DNA from: Agelaius tricolor | Taxonomy: Eukaryota > Chordata > Aves > Passeriformes > Icteridae | NCBI GenBank assembly: GCA_023055355.1 | Contig: JALJCS010000035.1 | Span: forward strand, 4,719,501 to 4,783,500 | DNA length: 64,000 nt | Direction: 5' to 3' | Shown: positions 43,963 through 57,260 of the stretch, one piece after another | How the letters are laid out: every line of letters begins with the position of its first letter | Numbering within the stretch: position 1 is the stretch's first letter | Made by a program: the position numbers and the translations under genes | The notes under the pieces: generated by a model | Told to the model about the DNA's origin: nothing | Database searches by the model: none | Seen by the model: the letters and a program-made list of their open reading frames with translations, nothing else

Positions 43963-46900
43963 GAGCGTCAGGGAGGCGGCGGCGGCCGCGGGGCCGGTGC
44001 GGAGGAGAACAAGGAGCACAAGGACGGCAAGGACAACAAGGAGAACGAGCGGCCGGCGGGGCCGCAGCCCGGCGGCCTCGGCGATAGCCTGGGCCTGGAG
44101 AGCATCCTGCGCGGCGGCCGCGGGGGGACGTGGCAGGCCCGGCCCCGTGGGCGGCGGGGGGACGTGGCGGCAGCGCGGGGCTCGCAGGGCCGGGGCGGGC
44201 AGGGACGGCGGGGACAGGGACAGGGGCACCCCGCAGCTGCGGGCGGTGCTGGCCTGGGCCTGTGAGGGTTTGGTTTGGATAAAAGGCCCTCTGGCTTTCC
44301 TGATTTATGGAATCGCGCTCTCCCTGGGCTGCGTCTCCTTCCGAACCCCGGGACAGCTGGCGTCAGTCTCCACAGCGGGGCTGTGTGCGAGCAGGGCACC
44401 CGTGAGCTGCTCCTGGCCATATTGCGGCTTGAAGTGAGCAATAATACATAAAAAAGCCTTAGCAGGGCACCCGTGAGCTGCTCGTGGTGATACTGCAGCT
44501 TGAAGTGAGCAATAATACATTAAAAAATCTTAACAAGTGTGCTGAAGTGGTAGACTGGCTCGTGCAGATTTAGTGCTTCTGAAATCTCGGCGTGTAAAAC
44601 TCGTGGAGGTTTTGTAGGTGAAACTTCCACGTGAAACCAGTCCAGCTGCACAGCTGTGATAGAGCTGAGTTTTATCTTCTGGGTCAGAGGGAAGCCCGGG
44701 GGAAATCAGGTTGCAGTTTTCCACGTGGCATATGGCAGGTGTTGTGTAGTCAGTAAGTGTGGAGTAAGGTGCAGACACAGCAATTGCCCTGGGAGTGTTG
44801 GGAATGCCTAAGTCAGTGAAAAAATAAAAAAAAAGTTCAGAGGGCGTGAATTCAGCAAGTAACTGTGCAGGATAAAAGAGAGTTTGGAAAAAATCTTGGG
44901 TAGACAGTAGGGATGAGGAGGGCTGTGTTGAGACATTGCAGTTGGACTTGGTTGTTCTGCAAATGTAGAATAATTCAGTGTAATAACTATTGGTGCAGGG
45001 TTTTAGTACTTCAGAGAGTTCTTTCAGGTGTAGTCCCAAGAAAACAATTTGCTAGACATCTGGCATTTTACACTTCAAATGTTTGGTGGTTTCTTTAGGT
45101 GTAGTTGTAGTTTTTTCTTTGGTTGGGGTTGTACAGTCTGGTTTTCTATTGTGGGTTTTCTTTAGAGGCATCTTGGTAAAGCTTAAAAGGGAAATTTTGG
45201 GGTATGAATATATATAGCACAGAGATTTTTTGTGTGTGGTGGAGATTTTATTTCACAAAATAACCTGCCTTGTAAACTGAATGAAAAACATGAGATTTAC
45301 TAGAATGTGGCATGGTTTTATTTGGCAGGAATAACTGAGGGAATAAAGGAAGTGTAGGAGCTCTGCCAATACACTGAAGGATGCAGAGGCTGGATGGAAC
45401 TGATGGAGTGATGGTGCCCTAGGTCACAGGGCAGTGCTTTGTGTCACTGGTATTTGTTGCAGCAAGACAAGAAAGGTGCTGAAAAATTGAGAAAATCAAC
45501 CCTGGAGTTATTTCCAAAAACTCTTTTTATGAGGTTCTGTGCTCAGAAGGCACTTTGTTTGTTTGTTTATTTGTTTGTTTGTGCTGGGCAGGCAGCAGTG
45601 ATTCTGTTCTTTTCTTGAGTGAGGGAACATTCCTGGGCAGGAAAGCTTCTCTACCTCAGCTTTTCCTATAAATCTGTGTCACAGTTGTGGCTGGGGAGGT
45701 CCTGTAGTCAGGTGTGTTATCCTGGATGGGTCCTTATCCCAAAAGGAGCTCTGGTGACAGCAGCACTCCCGTGGGTGTCTGGAGGAGGTGCTTGAGGTTT
45801 GTCTCAGTCTCTGCTGACAGGCAGGAGCTCTGGGCTCATGAGGTGCTTTAGAGCCATCATCTCTCTGCTTTTAGGAGGTTTTGGGGTGCCCCAGTGTTCA
45901 AAGTGTGTTTGTCTGATGGGGTCTGTGGGTTCCCTGCTGTTATTTTGGGGTGGAAGGAGGAGCTGGTGCCGCTGCACTGTGAGTGTCCCTTAACGCCAGC
46001 CGCAGTCCTGCAGATCGTGAAGGAGTCGCAGCAGCAGCATGGCCTGAGGCATGGGGACTTCCAGAGGTACAGGTGAGTGTTGGGGGCTGCTCCTGGGGCT
46101 TGGCTTCACTTCATTTAAATTGTAACCCCCTGTAGCAGGCAGCAAAACCCATCTGCCAGGTGGAAACCCCTGACAGGCTGTTCCACATGGGGCCCTGTGT
46201 GCTGATCTCCCTTGGCTGTACTGTGCTGGGGCTGTGCTGGCTCTTGCATCTCCACTGCCCATAGGAGCTTGTGTTCACAGTTCCCTGGTAGGCACTGTAC
46301 TCCTCCAGAGCTCAGTCTTCAATATAAAGCAGTTAGTAATGACCACATCACCCTGATTTTTCAAGATTATCAATAACTACATGTCTTCTTACCTTGTTTT
46401 CTATTAATTGCTGCATTACATGTAGTTTTTGAGCTACCATATGTCACACATGGTGTTTTAATTGTTAAAACATTGCCTGGTACAGCCTTAATTTTTTTTC
46501 CTATTTGGATAGAGCAGTAAGCAGAAGCAGAGTTGTCCTTTGGCCAAACTCTGACTCTGGTTGTCTTTTTTTAGGGGTTATTGCTCCCGCAGACTGAGGC
46601 GGCTCCGCAAAACTCTCAACTTCAAGATGGGCAACAGACACAAGTTCACTGGGAAGAAAGTAACTGAAGAGATTCTCTCAGACAACAGGTACAGGGACTG
46701 GGTGGAATTGAGAATTCAGTATGGTGCTGAAGAGTTTCCTTTCAGTGATTACTGTTTCAGGTGGAAAACTATTTAGTGCAATATCATCCAAAACATTTCT
46801 TTTCAGAGATGTGTGTTGTTGATATTAATAAAAGTTCAGGCTGTAGTGCAGGTGCAAGAGACACTGCTCAGATCCAGTGAGACAAGAAGGAGCAGCAACA

Positions 46901-49900
46901 GCCTGTTCCTTCTCTTCCCTCATAGTGGCTAAAATGGATTTTTCTCATAATCAGTAAATTTCTGTGACATTGAAGAGGAAATGCTTATTCAGGTCTGTTG
47001 CAAACTAACCATGGGAATGCTGGTAATGTGAATGTAGCCAGCAGGTTGGGGTTAGAGATGCAATCCCTTCTGTTTGAACAGAAATATTGCACTGCAATTT
47101 TTACTTGAATCTTCTAAATTTGACGGAATGCTTGTCTGACAGAATATATGGAGAGTAGCCAGGATTTTGGGTTCACTTGCCATCTTTTAGGAATACTTGA
47201 AATGCTTCCTGTCTTGTCTTTTCTTGTGGGAAAACAATACATGATGATGCATTCACCTGTGTTTTTAAGAACATTTTGAACCAGTTTGAAGAGTGGTCTA
47301 AAATGATGAATCCCTTGTCTTTGTAGTGTCTGTGGTACTACAGAATGATACCTAATTCTCTTCCTCAGTGGGGTAGTTACACTTCTGAGTGAGAAACACA
47401 GCACAAACTAGTTAGGAATAACAAGACTTTGTGTGCTTAGAACTTTAAGAAATAAAAGCATCTGCCTCTTACTAACCAAGCTGCACTTCTTCTACTGAAC
47501 TTGGCAGACCAAATGGCAAAGAGCTGGTGGTGATGCAACTCTTGTCTGAGTGTCATTCTTGTCCCTTGCACCCTCCTGTGCCCTGCAGGTATTTGCTGCT
47601 GATCCTGATGGATGCAGAGAGGGCCTGGAGCTATGCCATGCAGCTGAAGCAGGAGGCCAACACGGAGCCCCGCAAGCGCTTCCATTTGCTGTCGCGGCTG
47701 CGCAAGGCTGTGAAACACGCCGAGGAGCTGGAGAGGCTCTGTGAGAGCAACAGGGTGGATGCCAAGACTAAGCTGGAAGCTCAGGTAACCACTGATACTT
47801 TCATCTTGTTGTACTGCAAGGGCTGAACAAGAAACCTTTGGAATTTGGGGTGAAGAAATAATTACTATCTCTCAATAGATAATAAAAGTACAAAGAATTG
47901 AGGGCAGCTAAGATGGTGCAACACAGCCTAAGAAACTGCTCATCTACTGAGTTACCTTTTTGTTAAATGTGCTGAAGTAGCCACCTAGAATGCAAGATTT
48001 GGGGGTTTGGTTCCTGGAAAATAGGAAACAACTCTTGTGAAATCTTTGAACAGCAGTGCTGTGCTCATTTAATTAAACTGCCATTGTATAGCGTATTGCT
48101 GGGGAAAAAAGCTGTGACATTAGTGCCCATTGCATAACACACAAGAAATATCTTTAATTTCTGGGTGACCTTGTCTAGTGGAAGGGGTCCCTATCGTGGC
48201 AGAGGGGTTGGAACTAGATAATCTTTAAGCTCCTTTCCAATCCATTCTGTGATTCCATTTTATGATTCTGTGGTTCCTTAGAAATGCAGCAGAGTCAGTT
48301 AAAGGAGAAGAGGTAGGTAGCTGTAACCTGTCATCCAAATCAGTTGTCTTCTGTGGGAAGCCCCAGTGAAAAGGGCAAGGCTTAGTCACCCCCTGTAGGA
48401 GTCATAGCAGCCTTCCTGCTGAAGGTGGCCCCAGTCATGCTGCGGATGGGGGGAAGTGACCTTGCCCTCGCTCTGTGTGCAGGCGTACATGGCTTATCTC
48501 ACCGGCATGCTTCGCTTCGAGCACCAGGAGTGGAAGGCAGCAATGGAGGCTTTCAACAAATGCAAGTGAGTCCCTCCCTTCACCAGCTTCCTTCAGGAAA
48601 TAGTGCTGGATCACTTTAGTTATGTACATAACTAAACTAACATAACTAACTCTGGGCATTGTTAATTGTGCTTAACTGGGAGGTGCTGCTGAAGAAATAG
48701 CATCCTCCAGAGCACAGACACAAACTATTCCCTTAGGATAGCACCTCACAAGTGACACACACTGCAGTGCTAATATTTGTCCGTTGCTGTAGGACCATCT
48801 ATGAGAAGCTGGCCAATGCTTTCACAGAAGAACAGGCTGTGCTGTATAACCAGCGTGTGGAGGAGATCTCACCCAACATCCGCTACTGTGCCTACAACAT
48901 TGGTAAGGGAGGGGGGCCTCATCTGTTCCCAGGAAAGCAATATTCATTTTTAGTTAAACCCTGGTCTAAGTGACACTGAGGCCATAATATTTTTGGCAAA
49001 TTCTGCTCATGTATTGGGACAGTTTAGCAATGCAGAAAGGGCCTCATTTTGCAACAGCACCTGTGGTTATATGTAGAAAGACAGAATAACAGTTTGTGGT
49101 AGCTTGCCTATGAAGTCAGAATAAAATTGCAAGCTAAACTGCCAGTGTAAAATCTAATGATTAGTTTTTGTATATGAAAATGATTTTGAAGTCAAATGGA
49201 AATGTGATCTCAATTTGTTGATTCTCTCAGGTGACCAATCTGCCATGAATGAGTTGATGCAGATGAGACTGAGGTCTGGTGGTACTGAAGGTCTTCTTGC
49301 AGAAAAACTGGAGGTAATTTATTTGCATGCCTCAGCTTGAAATATTCATTATTACTGTGCTGAGTGTGAATATTGCTTCAGCAAACCATTCAAAAGCCAG
49401 AATGGAACAGAAGTGAGCAAGCAAGCCTAGGCTCTGTGGGAAACAACACTTTCCCAAAAAGCCCTTTGATTTCAAAGTAGTCAATCAAACATGAATTCAG
49501 GAGGTTCAGTTTTGCATCTCTGTAAATTCAAGCTCCTAAGCTCAGTGTGTTCTGTGCAGGCACTGATCACCCAGACTCGGGCAAAGCAGGCAGCCACGAT
49601 GAGTGAGGTGGAGTGGAGAGGGAGAACTGTCCCAGTGAAGATTGACAAAGTGAGGATCTTCCTGCTGGGGCTGGCTGACAACGAGGCAGCAATTGCTCAG
49701 GTAACCCAGCAGCCCTCTCCATCCTGCCCTTCTGACCATCCTCTTGCCTTCTGTGCAATACCTGGTACCTGAACTAAAAGCTTTTGAGTAATCTAATTTT
49801 TTTTCAAACTTGGGGCTGGAAAGCTGAAGGTAAAAGTGGGGGAATACTGATTATAACCCAAAGCTGAAGTGTCAGCTGGGGATTGCTCTCACAGAGTGGA

Positions 49901-52900
49901 GTAGTCTGGGATATCTGTTCTGAGTATTCCTGCTCCTTGGAACATTCTGGGCTGCCTTCCAGTAGCAGGGTGATAACCATTACTATTAGTGCATCACTTG
50001 GAAATGAAGGTTACATTTTTAAGAGTAACTGGTTTTGAATTACTCTTCTAATTTTTTAAGCATCTTGCTCAAATGCTCCGACTTCAGAGTAGCCAAAATG
50101 AAAATACATCTTGACCATGTTTTCTTCAGCAACAAATAGCCATTTGCCAGGTGTAGCAGGTACTATGAGATCTATTCCATTCTCTTATTGACTTATGGAA
50201 ATCTTCAAAAGCAGGAAGTGGATTAATAAATGTCAGGATGTAAATCAATTTCACATGTAATGGTTCTGAAACACTTTATAGAATCATGGAATATCCTGAG
50301 TTGGAAAGGACTCACAAGGATCATCAAAGTCCAGCTCACTGGAACTTGCAGTGGCACATACAATTCATGTCTTTAGTATTGTAGTCAAGTTTTCCACTTG
50401 TAGTTTTTTCCTTGGAAGTGGTGACCAGAGGAGGTATCCTGCTTTTCAGTGGCTGCATATACACTCAGAGTTTGAAAGGATCTTCAGTAATAACTCTTGC
50501 CACTAAACATGGGGATTTTGAAGCATTAAAAACCTTTTATCACCAGGAGAATAATAATGATAAATAAAACCAGAAATGATAAAACAAAAACCCTGCAGAG
50601 GTTTAAGACCAGAGCAGGGGACAGTGGTGAGAGGAATGTGATTAAGGATAAACAGGATGTGGCTGGGTAGGAAACCTGAGCGTTACCCATGATATTAGGA
50701 ACTGGATGTTGCTGAATGGATTTGGTTTCAGGAAGCACATAAGTGTGGCCAGCAGGTGGAAGTACAGCTCAAGAGTTCCCTCATTTAACTTCCATTCTGG
50801 CAGCTAACAGTTGGACTTTGTCAGTTTAGTTGCTCTCTAAAGCGGTGACAGAACAGCCTGAATTTGTTCTAATCTTGCTTTGCATTCCTGGGAAGCTCTG
50901 ACTAAACAGAGTGGACCAGTTGAGTGGACTGGTGAGAGCTGAGCATTGCAGCAGCACTGTTTACATTCCCAGAGGGATAAAACTTGCCTTTTTGGCAGCA
51001 GTTCTGCAGTTGTGTCAGCTGTGATGGGCACCCAGCTTCAGGTGAATGAATTGTGCTTCCTGGGATCTTTGGCACCTTTCTGCTCATCTTCACTGAGCTG
51101 AAACCCTGACATAACAGCAGTGCTCTGCAGGGTTTAATTAGAAGTAAAACCAGTCTGTTTTGTGTAAAAATGGAGTCTCCCAATGCAATTATTCTGTTGC
51201 CCTTGGTGCCTTATTGGTAATGGGAGGAACAGAACAAATAAGCCAAACTGAAATAGGAATCCAGGTTTGAAATTGCTTGTGTCAGTCCTTTTGTGGATTT
51301 GAAGGTGTGACTATGAGGGCCTACTGGCTCTCACCAGGTAGAAGTGACAGAGCTGCAGGGCAGCATGACACAGATGTGCTCCTAGCTGGTATTACCTCAG
51401 GGACTCTGTGCTCATCTCTAGATTGCAGCAAAAATGGGTGGTAATAAGTGTTAGAGATGTTACACAGTGGTTTAGACCAAAGAAAATCTGACAGCTGAGC
51501 ACTCCACATTTTTGGGATTGGGTTCAGTGGGATTGGTTTCCATGAGCCCTCTAAGATGAACCTGTGCAGTTCTGTCAGGACAGTTGAATCACCAGCTGTA
51601 GCAGTTGTGTCTCAGTCCTGTGATCTGATATCTCCCAAATCAGAACATGTGTATTTATGCATAGAATCAGCTCAAGGAGTTTTTGCTTGGAAAGGAAAGC
51701 CTTTGTTTCGTTGCAGGGCCCAGCCCTTGCCCTGTTTGTGCCTGAATGATGATCTGGCTGTGTCTGTTTTCATTTTTGTGCTTACGGTGAAATTGCTGTG
51801 CTGCTCTGGGTGAGGTTGAGAATGCAGTCAGACTCGTCTCTGGTTATTCTCAGGAGCCAGTCCCACCTTAAAAATTCTCAGAGCAAATCTTAAATTAAAA
51901 ACAAAAAAAAATCCCAAACCCAAAAAACCGCCTCCATCGCAGGATACCTGAGGCTTTGTGAGGGAGTAAAAATAACATTCCTGATCGGGTTTGTGGACGT
52001 GGGAAGTGGAGAGGCAGAGACTGTAGAGCTGTGCAGTAGATTAACAAGTGAGCATGGTTTTAGACCAATTTTTTTATTAATTTTGACAATTGCAAATTTA
52101 TTGCAGCAAAGCTCATCTCACACTGTTACATGAGATGGGAGTGGCACAACATGGTGCTGGTGCTCTTGAATTTTCCTTCAATCACTGAGGCTGAGGTTTG
52201 CTTCTGAGTAGTTTTTTCTTACTGAATCATTGAAAGTCTTTCAATCTCCACCTGGTTTCCTTCTCAGCATCTGAATAAAGGCTGAGTTTCGGTTTGGGAG
52301 CTCGTTTAATTGGGTACACGATATGCCAATAAATTAGGCAGAGATCAAGCTTCAACTTGTTTTTTAAAAGTTGTTTTCAAGTTCTGGTTTTGGGGCAGAA
52401 GGCCAAAAGCTGCTTCACTTTTTTTTTTTTTTAACAAAACTTATGGTGACAGCAGAAAAGCACTCGGTCACTCCTGCTGCTGAAATGTAGGGTTACTGTG
52501 AAAGATGCTTCAAACAAGCAAGTTATTGCCACTGTGAACATTGCTGGAGTGGGAGTGGAGAAAAGATAATCATCTGCATATTCTTACCACATGGGAACAT
52601 TAAATCAGCATAACAAGAGCTGTCTGCATTGGTAGTTTGCCAGTTCAGGACTGCTCAGCTCTTTTGTTGCTGGGCCTTTCCCACAGTGCAGTCCAGCCTC
52701 AGCTCAGGGGGCAGTGCAGGTGCCATGCAGGAGGGAATGGAGTTGCTGGGAAGGAAGGTAACTGGTGCAGGAATGAAGCCATGAGCTGTCTGCTAGGCCT
52801 TCACTGCTGTTCAGTTCTCAGCACCAACCCCATTCACCAAGATTTCTGGCAGATTTCCCCCAAGAATATGTTGCAGACAGGCACAGATTGGAGTTCTAAC

Positions 52901-55900
52901 TACCCATGGATCTTAAACACATAATTTGGGAGAAACTTCATTTAATCTCCTCAGTTAATTCATGCATCGTACAAAAAATTCTGATTTCTTGAATCTCCTT
53001 TGCTCTTAGGCAGAAAATGAGGAGACAAAGGAACGTTTGTTTGAGTCTTTACTCAGTGAGTGCAGAGATGCCATTCAGGCAGTTCGGGAAGAATTGAAAC
53101 CTGACCAGGTAAGCAGCAAACACCAGTTTCTACTTCCAATGGCACCATGTTTCCTTGGGAATGGTTTAGTGTTCAGCTTGCTGGGATTTCTTTAATAAAG
53201 AGCTGCTGAATTTGAATTTACTCTCTCCAGAACCGGAGTGGGGGAATAGCAATGGAGAAACCCTCTCTCTTTTGCCTAGGAGTCTGTTACTTCCATGACT
53301 TACTCAAACCCTGAGTTGTTCTGCGTTTTTCATCCCTTGGCTGCCAGTTTTAAGTAAATCATGCAGTGTTTTGTCTCCATTGCCCACAGAAGCAACGAGA
53401 ACACTCTCTGGAAAATGATTCTGGGAAGGTATCCAACATCCAGTACTTACACAGGTAATAGGCAAACATTGCTGCCAGTGCTAGTGTGAAGAAGCCATGT
53501 TCTTATGTCAAGATTTTATTTTGTTTGGTTTTGTTTTATGGGTTTTTGTTCTGGGCCTTTGGGATCCCAAAGGATGACTGTACAGATAAGGATCTGATTC
53601 AGGGAGCTTAGTAAACATTTCACTCAGACTCTCACGTTGACCTCCCAGATGTTTTTCCACCACCAGTTCAGAACACAGAGTAATATCTGAGTAGCTCTGA
53701 CAGTGCTGATGGGATTTCTCTTTTTATTCTGGCAGTTATTTGACCTACATCAAGCTGTCCACAGCCATCAAGCGCAACGAGAGCATGGCCAAGTCCCTGC
53801 AGAAGGCCCTGCTGCAGCAGCAGCGCTCTGACGAGGACGGCAAGCGCTCGCCGCGGCCGCAGGACCTCATCCGCCTCTACGACATCATCCTGCAGGTACT
53901 GCTGAGAAAACACATCCAGCTCTCCAGCCCAGCCTGAGAACTCTGTGTGCTTAGGATAAACAGGATGTGCATGGGTAGGAAACCTGAGTGTTACAAAAGG
54001 TTATTGCAGAAATACAGCACTGTAAGTGAGCTACCGTGAAGTCTGAAGAGTAGCTGAGTACCTTCAAGTACCTCAAAGATGTTCAACATCTGCATGAAAC
54101 ACAAAAAAACCCTTTATGAGGTTATGAGCAGAACCTGCTGCTTGAATGGGTGTCCTTTGTTGTGCACTCTAATAAAGTTTTAAAACAGTCTTTCTGGCTC
54201 TTGTGCAGCACCCTTAGAGCTACCTCAGTTTCTGCTGGCCAGGGAAAGTAGCAGCTAAAAATACTTGTTCTTCATAAGCAGGTTCTCCATTTCTCCCATA
54301 ATTTTGCAGTTAACTGAGGGAGCCTGTGACTGAAGCAGTTGTGAATGGGAGAGGGAAATGCCTTATGGAAGAATTAGTTCATGTGAAATTTAAGGAGTCT
54401 TTGTCCTAATTCCTGTTTGTGTCAGGAAGTCTGTCCTGAGGGCAACTTGCACAAGTTTCAATGAGAGTCCTTCACAAGGCTGGAAAACTGATGATTAGAA
54501 AACTGGAAACTATTTCCCTGGGAGTGTTCTGTTGACTTGTCAGAAGGGTCAGCTTTCTCTTAGACCAGCAGATTCCAGAGAAAGGCAATGCCTGCATTTG
54601 TTATTCTGACTCTCTTTTGCACAGAACCTTGTGGAACTGACACAGCTTCCTGGCCTAGAAGAGGACAAGAACTTCCAAAAGGAGATTGGATTGAAGACAC
54701 TTGTGTACAAAGCTTACAGGTGACTGAGAAACAGCCAAGTTTTCTTCAGCACACGTGACACTTTCAGAAGTTTAATTCCACAGCTCTGTGTGCTGTGCAG
54801 GCCTTTGATGCAGGTTCCTCTGTCCTCTGAGACAGTTGCTAAAGGGAAACTGCCCACTGCTACTTAAGGATATCTCCTATTGCCAGTCATTTCAGTTGGC
54901 AAAAGGTGTGGACAACAAACACATCAGGAATGCTCTCTTGACTGTTGCAGGTGTTTCTTCATTGCCCAGTCCTATGTCCTGGTAAAGAAGTGGAGTGAAG
55001 CCCTCGTGCTGTACGAGAGGGTGCTGAAATACGCCCGCGAGGTTCAGTCGGGAGCTGGAGCTCACAGGAACAGCCTCAAGGTAGGAGCCCAGTCCTGAAG
55101 CTGAAGTTTTATGAAGCAGCTCTGTCCCACTGTTTATTGTTAATTAGGTGCCAGGCCATTATAATTCAAGACTGATCTCTAACTAGGGAGAAGGGTAATG
55201 TTCATTATAGCAGAGACCTTGTAGTGACATGGGAACAGTTCAGCTCCCCACTTGGAGGAGGGACAGACTTGCACCAACTCCAAAACAATTTATCACTTTT
55301 TCTCACCTGTGCATTTTCTCTTATACAACTTCTGTCGTGCCTGAAGCACAATGCTGTGGCTTTTCCCCTTCTAGGAAAGCTTATCAACATTAGGAGTTAA
55401 TTTTTCTTAGTTCTTACTCTCTGGTTTTACCTTTGCTCTGACTCTTAGACTGGCACATTTCAGGCTCTCAAATAATTTTCTTTTATGCTCTAGGAGCTGC
55501 CTGATGTTCAGGATCTCATCACTCAAGTCAATGCAGAGAAGTATTCCTTGCAAGCAGCAGCTATTCTAGGTGAGTTACACAGCTATACTAGAACTCTGCT
55601 CTAATGTATCTTGACTAAAGTCCCTGCAGCTATTTCATTCCCTTTATTTCATTTCTGAAGTTCCAAAGGTTTCTCCGTCACCATTCACTCAGGCTTTGGA
55701 AAAGTACTTTTCCCCCAGTTCTAGCTGCTTCTGTCTGTGTGTAGTGCAGGTCAGCAGGCAGTGGCTGGACATTGGCATCTTGCTCCCTGCCCAGAGATAT
55801 TAAAACCCTTCCTAGGGATGTGCACCTGTTTTGGGAGCCTGCAGAGAACAGTTCAGTGTTTCATTTTTTGTTGCAGACTCCTTGGCCTTATTTGTCCCAG

Positions 55901-57098
55901 TTTTGCCTGGTTGGGTGAACTAAGAAGAGGAGAGCAGTGATGTTCTCTCTGTCAGTGTCAGCCTGGCCCACAGAACTCGGGGGGGTGGATGAACTTTGTG
56001 ATTTCTTGGGCTGTTGTTTTTGCTGTGCCTGCTGCTGGGAATCCAGGACAAGGAGTGTGTTGCCTCCTTTATTGCCTTAATGTTGCTTTAACTGACCCCC
56101 CCCCCGGGTGTTGTCATCATCTTTTGTTGTGTGCTTCACTCAAAGTCTGTGCTGCTCTCCAGACCTTCTCATGACAGTGTGAAGGAGAAGCTCCCCCACT
56201 GCAGGGCTGTGTTGGCTGTAGATGAGTGTGTGTGGTGCTTGCTCTGGAAATCAAGAAATCAAGTTGATTCTGCTGAAAAGATTGTCCTGTGTATCCCAGA
56301 GAGCAAGGATCATGGCTAAGCTTGGGGCACAGCTGCTTCCTGAGACAATCTTACTCTACACCAAGGTCAAGCCTGTTATTCTTACCCCTTTTTGTTCAAT
56401 TTTGCAGATGCAAATGATCCTCATGAGACTGAGTCTCCATCTCAGGTCAAGGATGGCAAGGTAAGAGCCAAGAGCTCAGGCAGATTCCAGCTGTGCTCTT
56501 AAAGACTATCACCTTTATCCTGTTACCTGAGTGTCCTCAGAACACAAGAAATGTCACATTGATCAAGATTTGGTCATGACTGGTGTATTTAGGAGATTTT
56601 ATTAGGCTTGGTGCTGAAGGTAGCTCACACAGTGGGGTAGGAGCTGAGAGGCAGCTTGCTTTATTTGGCTTTCTCTCTGCACATGGGAGGGTTTTCCAGA
56701 GATCCTGCAGCTGTGCTTTGACAGGAGGTTAAATCCTTTTCAGAGTCCCCAGAGGCCTCACAAGGGAGCTTGAACTTCTCTTGTCTCAGTTGCTGCCCAG
56801 TCCTGTTTGATGTTTGACCCTTTTGATGTGACTGGGATTTAATTTGTGTCCCTGCCTTGGTCTCTTGCAGCCTCTCTCAGAACGGTTTGAGACTTTCTGC
56901 CTGGATCCTTCCCTGGTCAGCAAGCAAGTCAGTCTCGTGCACTTCCCACCAGGATTCCAGCCCATTCCATGCAAACCTTTGTTCTTTGACCTGGCCCTTA
57001 ACCATGTTGCTTTCCCACCTCTGGAGGACAAGGTGGAGCAGAAGGCCAAGAGTGGCCTCACAGGATATATAAAGGGCATTTTTGGATTCAAAAGTTAA
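43954..57098 (+). CDS. SRP68: Signal recognition particle 68 kDa subunit
   Basis: SRP68 binds the SRP RNA near its three-way junction and forms a heterodimer with SRP72, helping SRP target ribosomes with signal peptides to the ER. Exons: 43954-44101 (end provisional), 46006-46072, 46575-46688, 47589-47784, 48483-48565, 48793-48902, 49231-49313, 49560-49700, 53010-53108, 53390-53454, 53736-53895, 54625-54719, 54951-55080, 55494-55569, 56408-56460, 56871-57098. This gives 16 exons, as I recall for human, and about 615 aa (human 627). Exon 1 encodes a Gly-rich N-terminus followed by ENKENERP-like and GDSLGLE. The RNA-binding domain (about residues 50-245) includes RRLRKTLNFKMGNRHKFTGK. The C-terminal part binds SRP72 and ends GYIKGIFGFKS. 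All junctions from exon 2 on are GT-AG and in phase. The donor of exon 1 is not clear: no GT follows GDSLGLE (see findings). The nearest poly(A) candidate is ATTAAA at 57261. Confidence 0.96.
44391..44532. repeat. 71-bp tandem duplication in SRP68 intron 1
   Basis: Unit 1 (44391-44461) and unit 2 (44462-44532) both begin GCAGGGCACCCGTGAGCTGC and both contain CTTGAAGTGAGCAATAATAC. They differ at a handful of positions and end in A-rich sequence. This is a recent local duplication of unknown meaning. Confidence 0.93.
45554..45581. repeat. TTTG-type microsatellite
   Basis: About seven TTTG units with one TTTA interruption lie in SRP68 intron 1. Confidence 0.85.
48165..48273 (+). mobile_element. 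CR1 LINE 3' end
   Basis: The order ttgtctagtggaaggggtcc, gttggaactagataatcttt, ctcctttccaatcc and the tail attctgtgattcc...tatgattctg is the standard avian CR1 3' terminus in + orientation. It lies in SRP68 intron 4. Confidence 0.9.
48615..48636. repeat. 22-nt perfect palindrome in SRP68 intron 5
   Basis: TTTAGTTATGT is followed directly by its reverse complement ACATAACTAAA, with no spacer. A partial third arm (taacataactaac) follows. The palindrome begins 50 bp after the donor of exon 5. Confidence 0.95.
50278..50340 (-). mobile_element. CR1 LINE 3' end, antisense
   Basis: tagaatcatggaatatcc, gagttggaaaggactcac and ggatcatcaaagtccag together form the reverse complement of the CR1 tail. 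The fragment is short and diverged, in SRP68 intron 8. Confidence 0.8.
50645..50686. repeat. 42-bp dispersed element, copy 1
   Basis: AGGATAAACAGGATGTG, then two variable bases, then TGGGTAGGAAACCTGAG, one variable base, GTTAC. The same 42 bp recur at 53953-53994 with three mismatches, in the same orientation, 3.3 kb away. This copy is in SRP68 intron 8. Flanks do not align. Confidence 0.9.
53953..53994. repeat. 42-bp dispersed element, copy 2
   Basis: This is the second copy of the element at 50645-50686, located in SRP68 intron 11, 58 bp after the exon 11 donor. It may be a short dispersed repeat or a captured copy; I cannot assign a family. Confidence 0.9.
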
Positions 57099-57260
57099 CC
57101 AGGACCCCCAGAGGAACAGAGGTTTTATTCTGTATTGAAGGAGAAGCTCCAAGAGGTTCTAGGACACAAATACCTGCACCTGAAACCAAGAGAGGGAAGT
57201 TTTACCATCTTCTCCCGTGTCCTGTGTTCATGTCTGTGCACACACATTCTCTCCCAGTGT

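Noticed and set aside
43234..44229. Minus-strand open frame of 331 codons at the SRP68 promoter
   Set aside because: It consists of hexamer-repeat translation (Gly/Asn/Arg/Asp) and the antisense of SRP68 exon 1; no homology.
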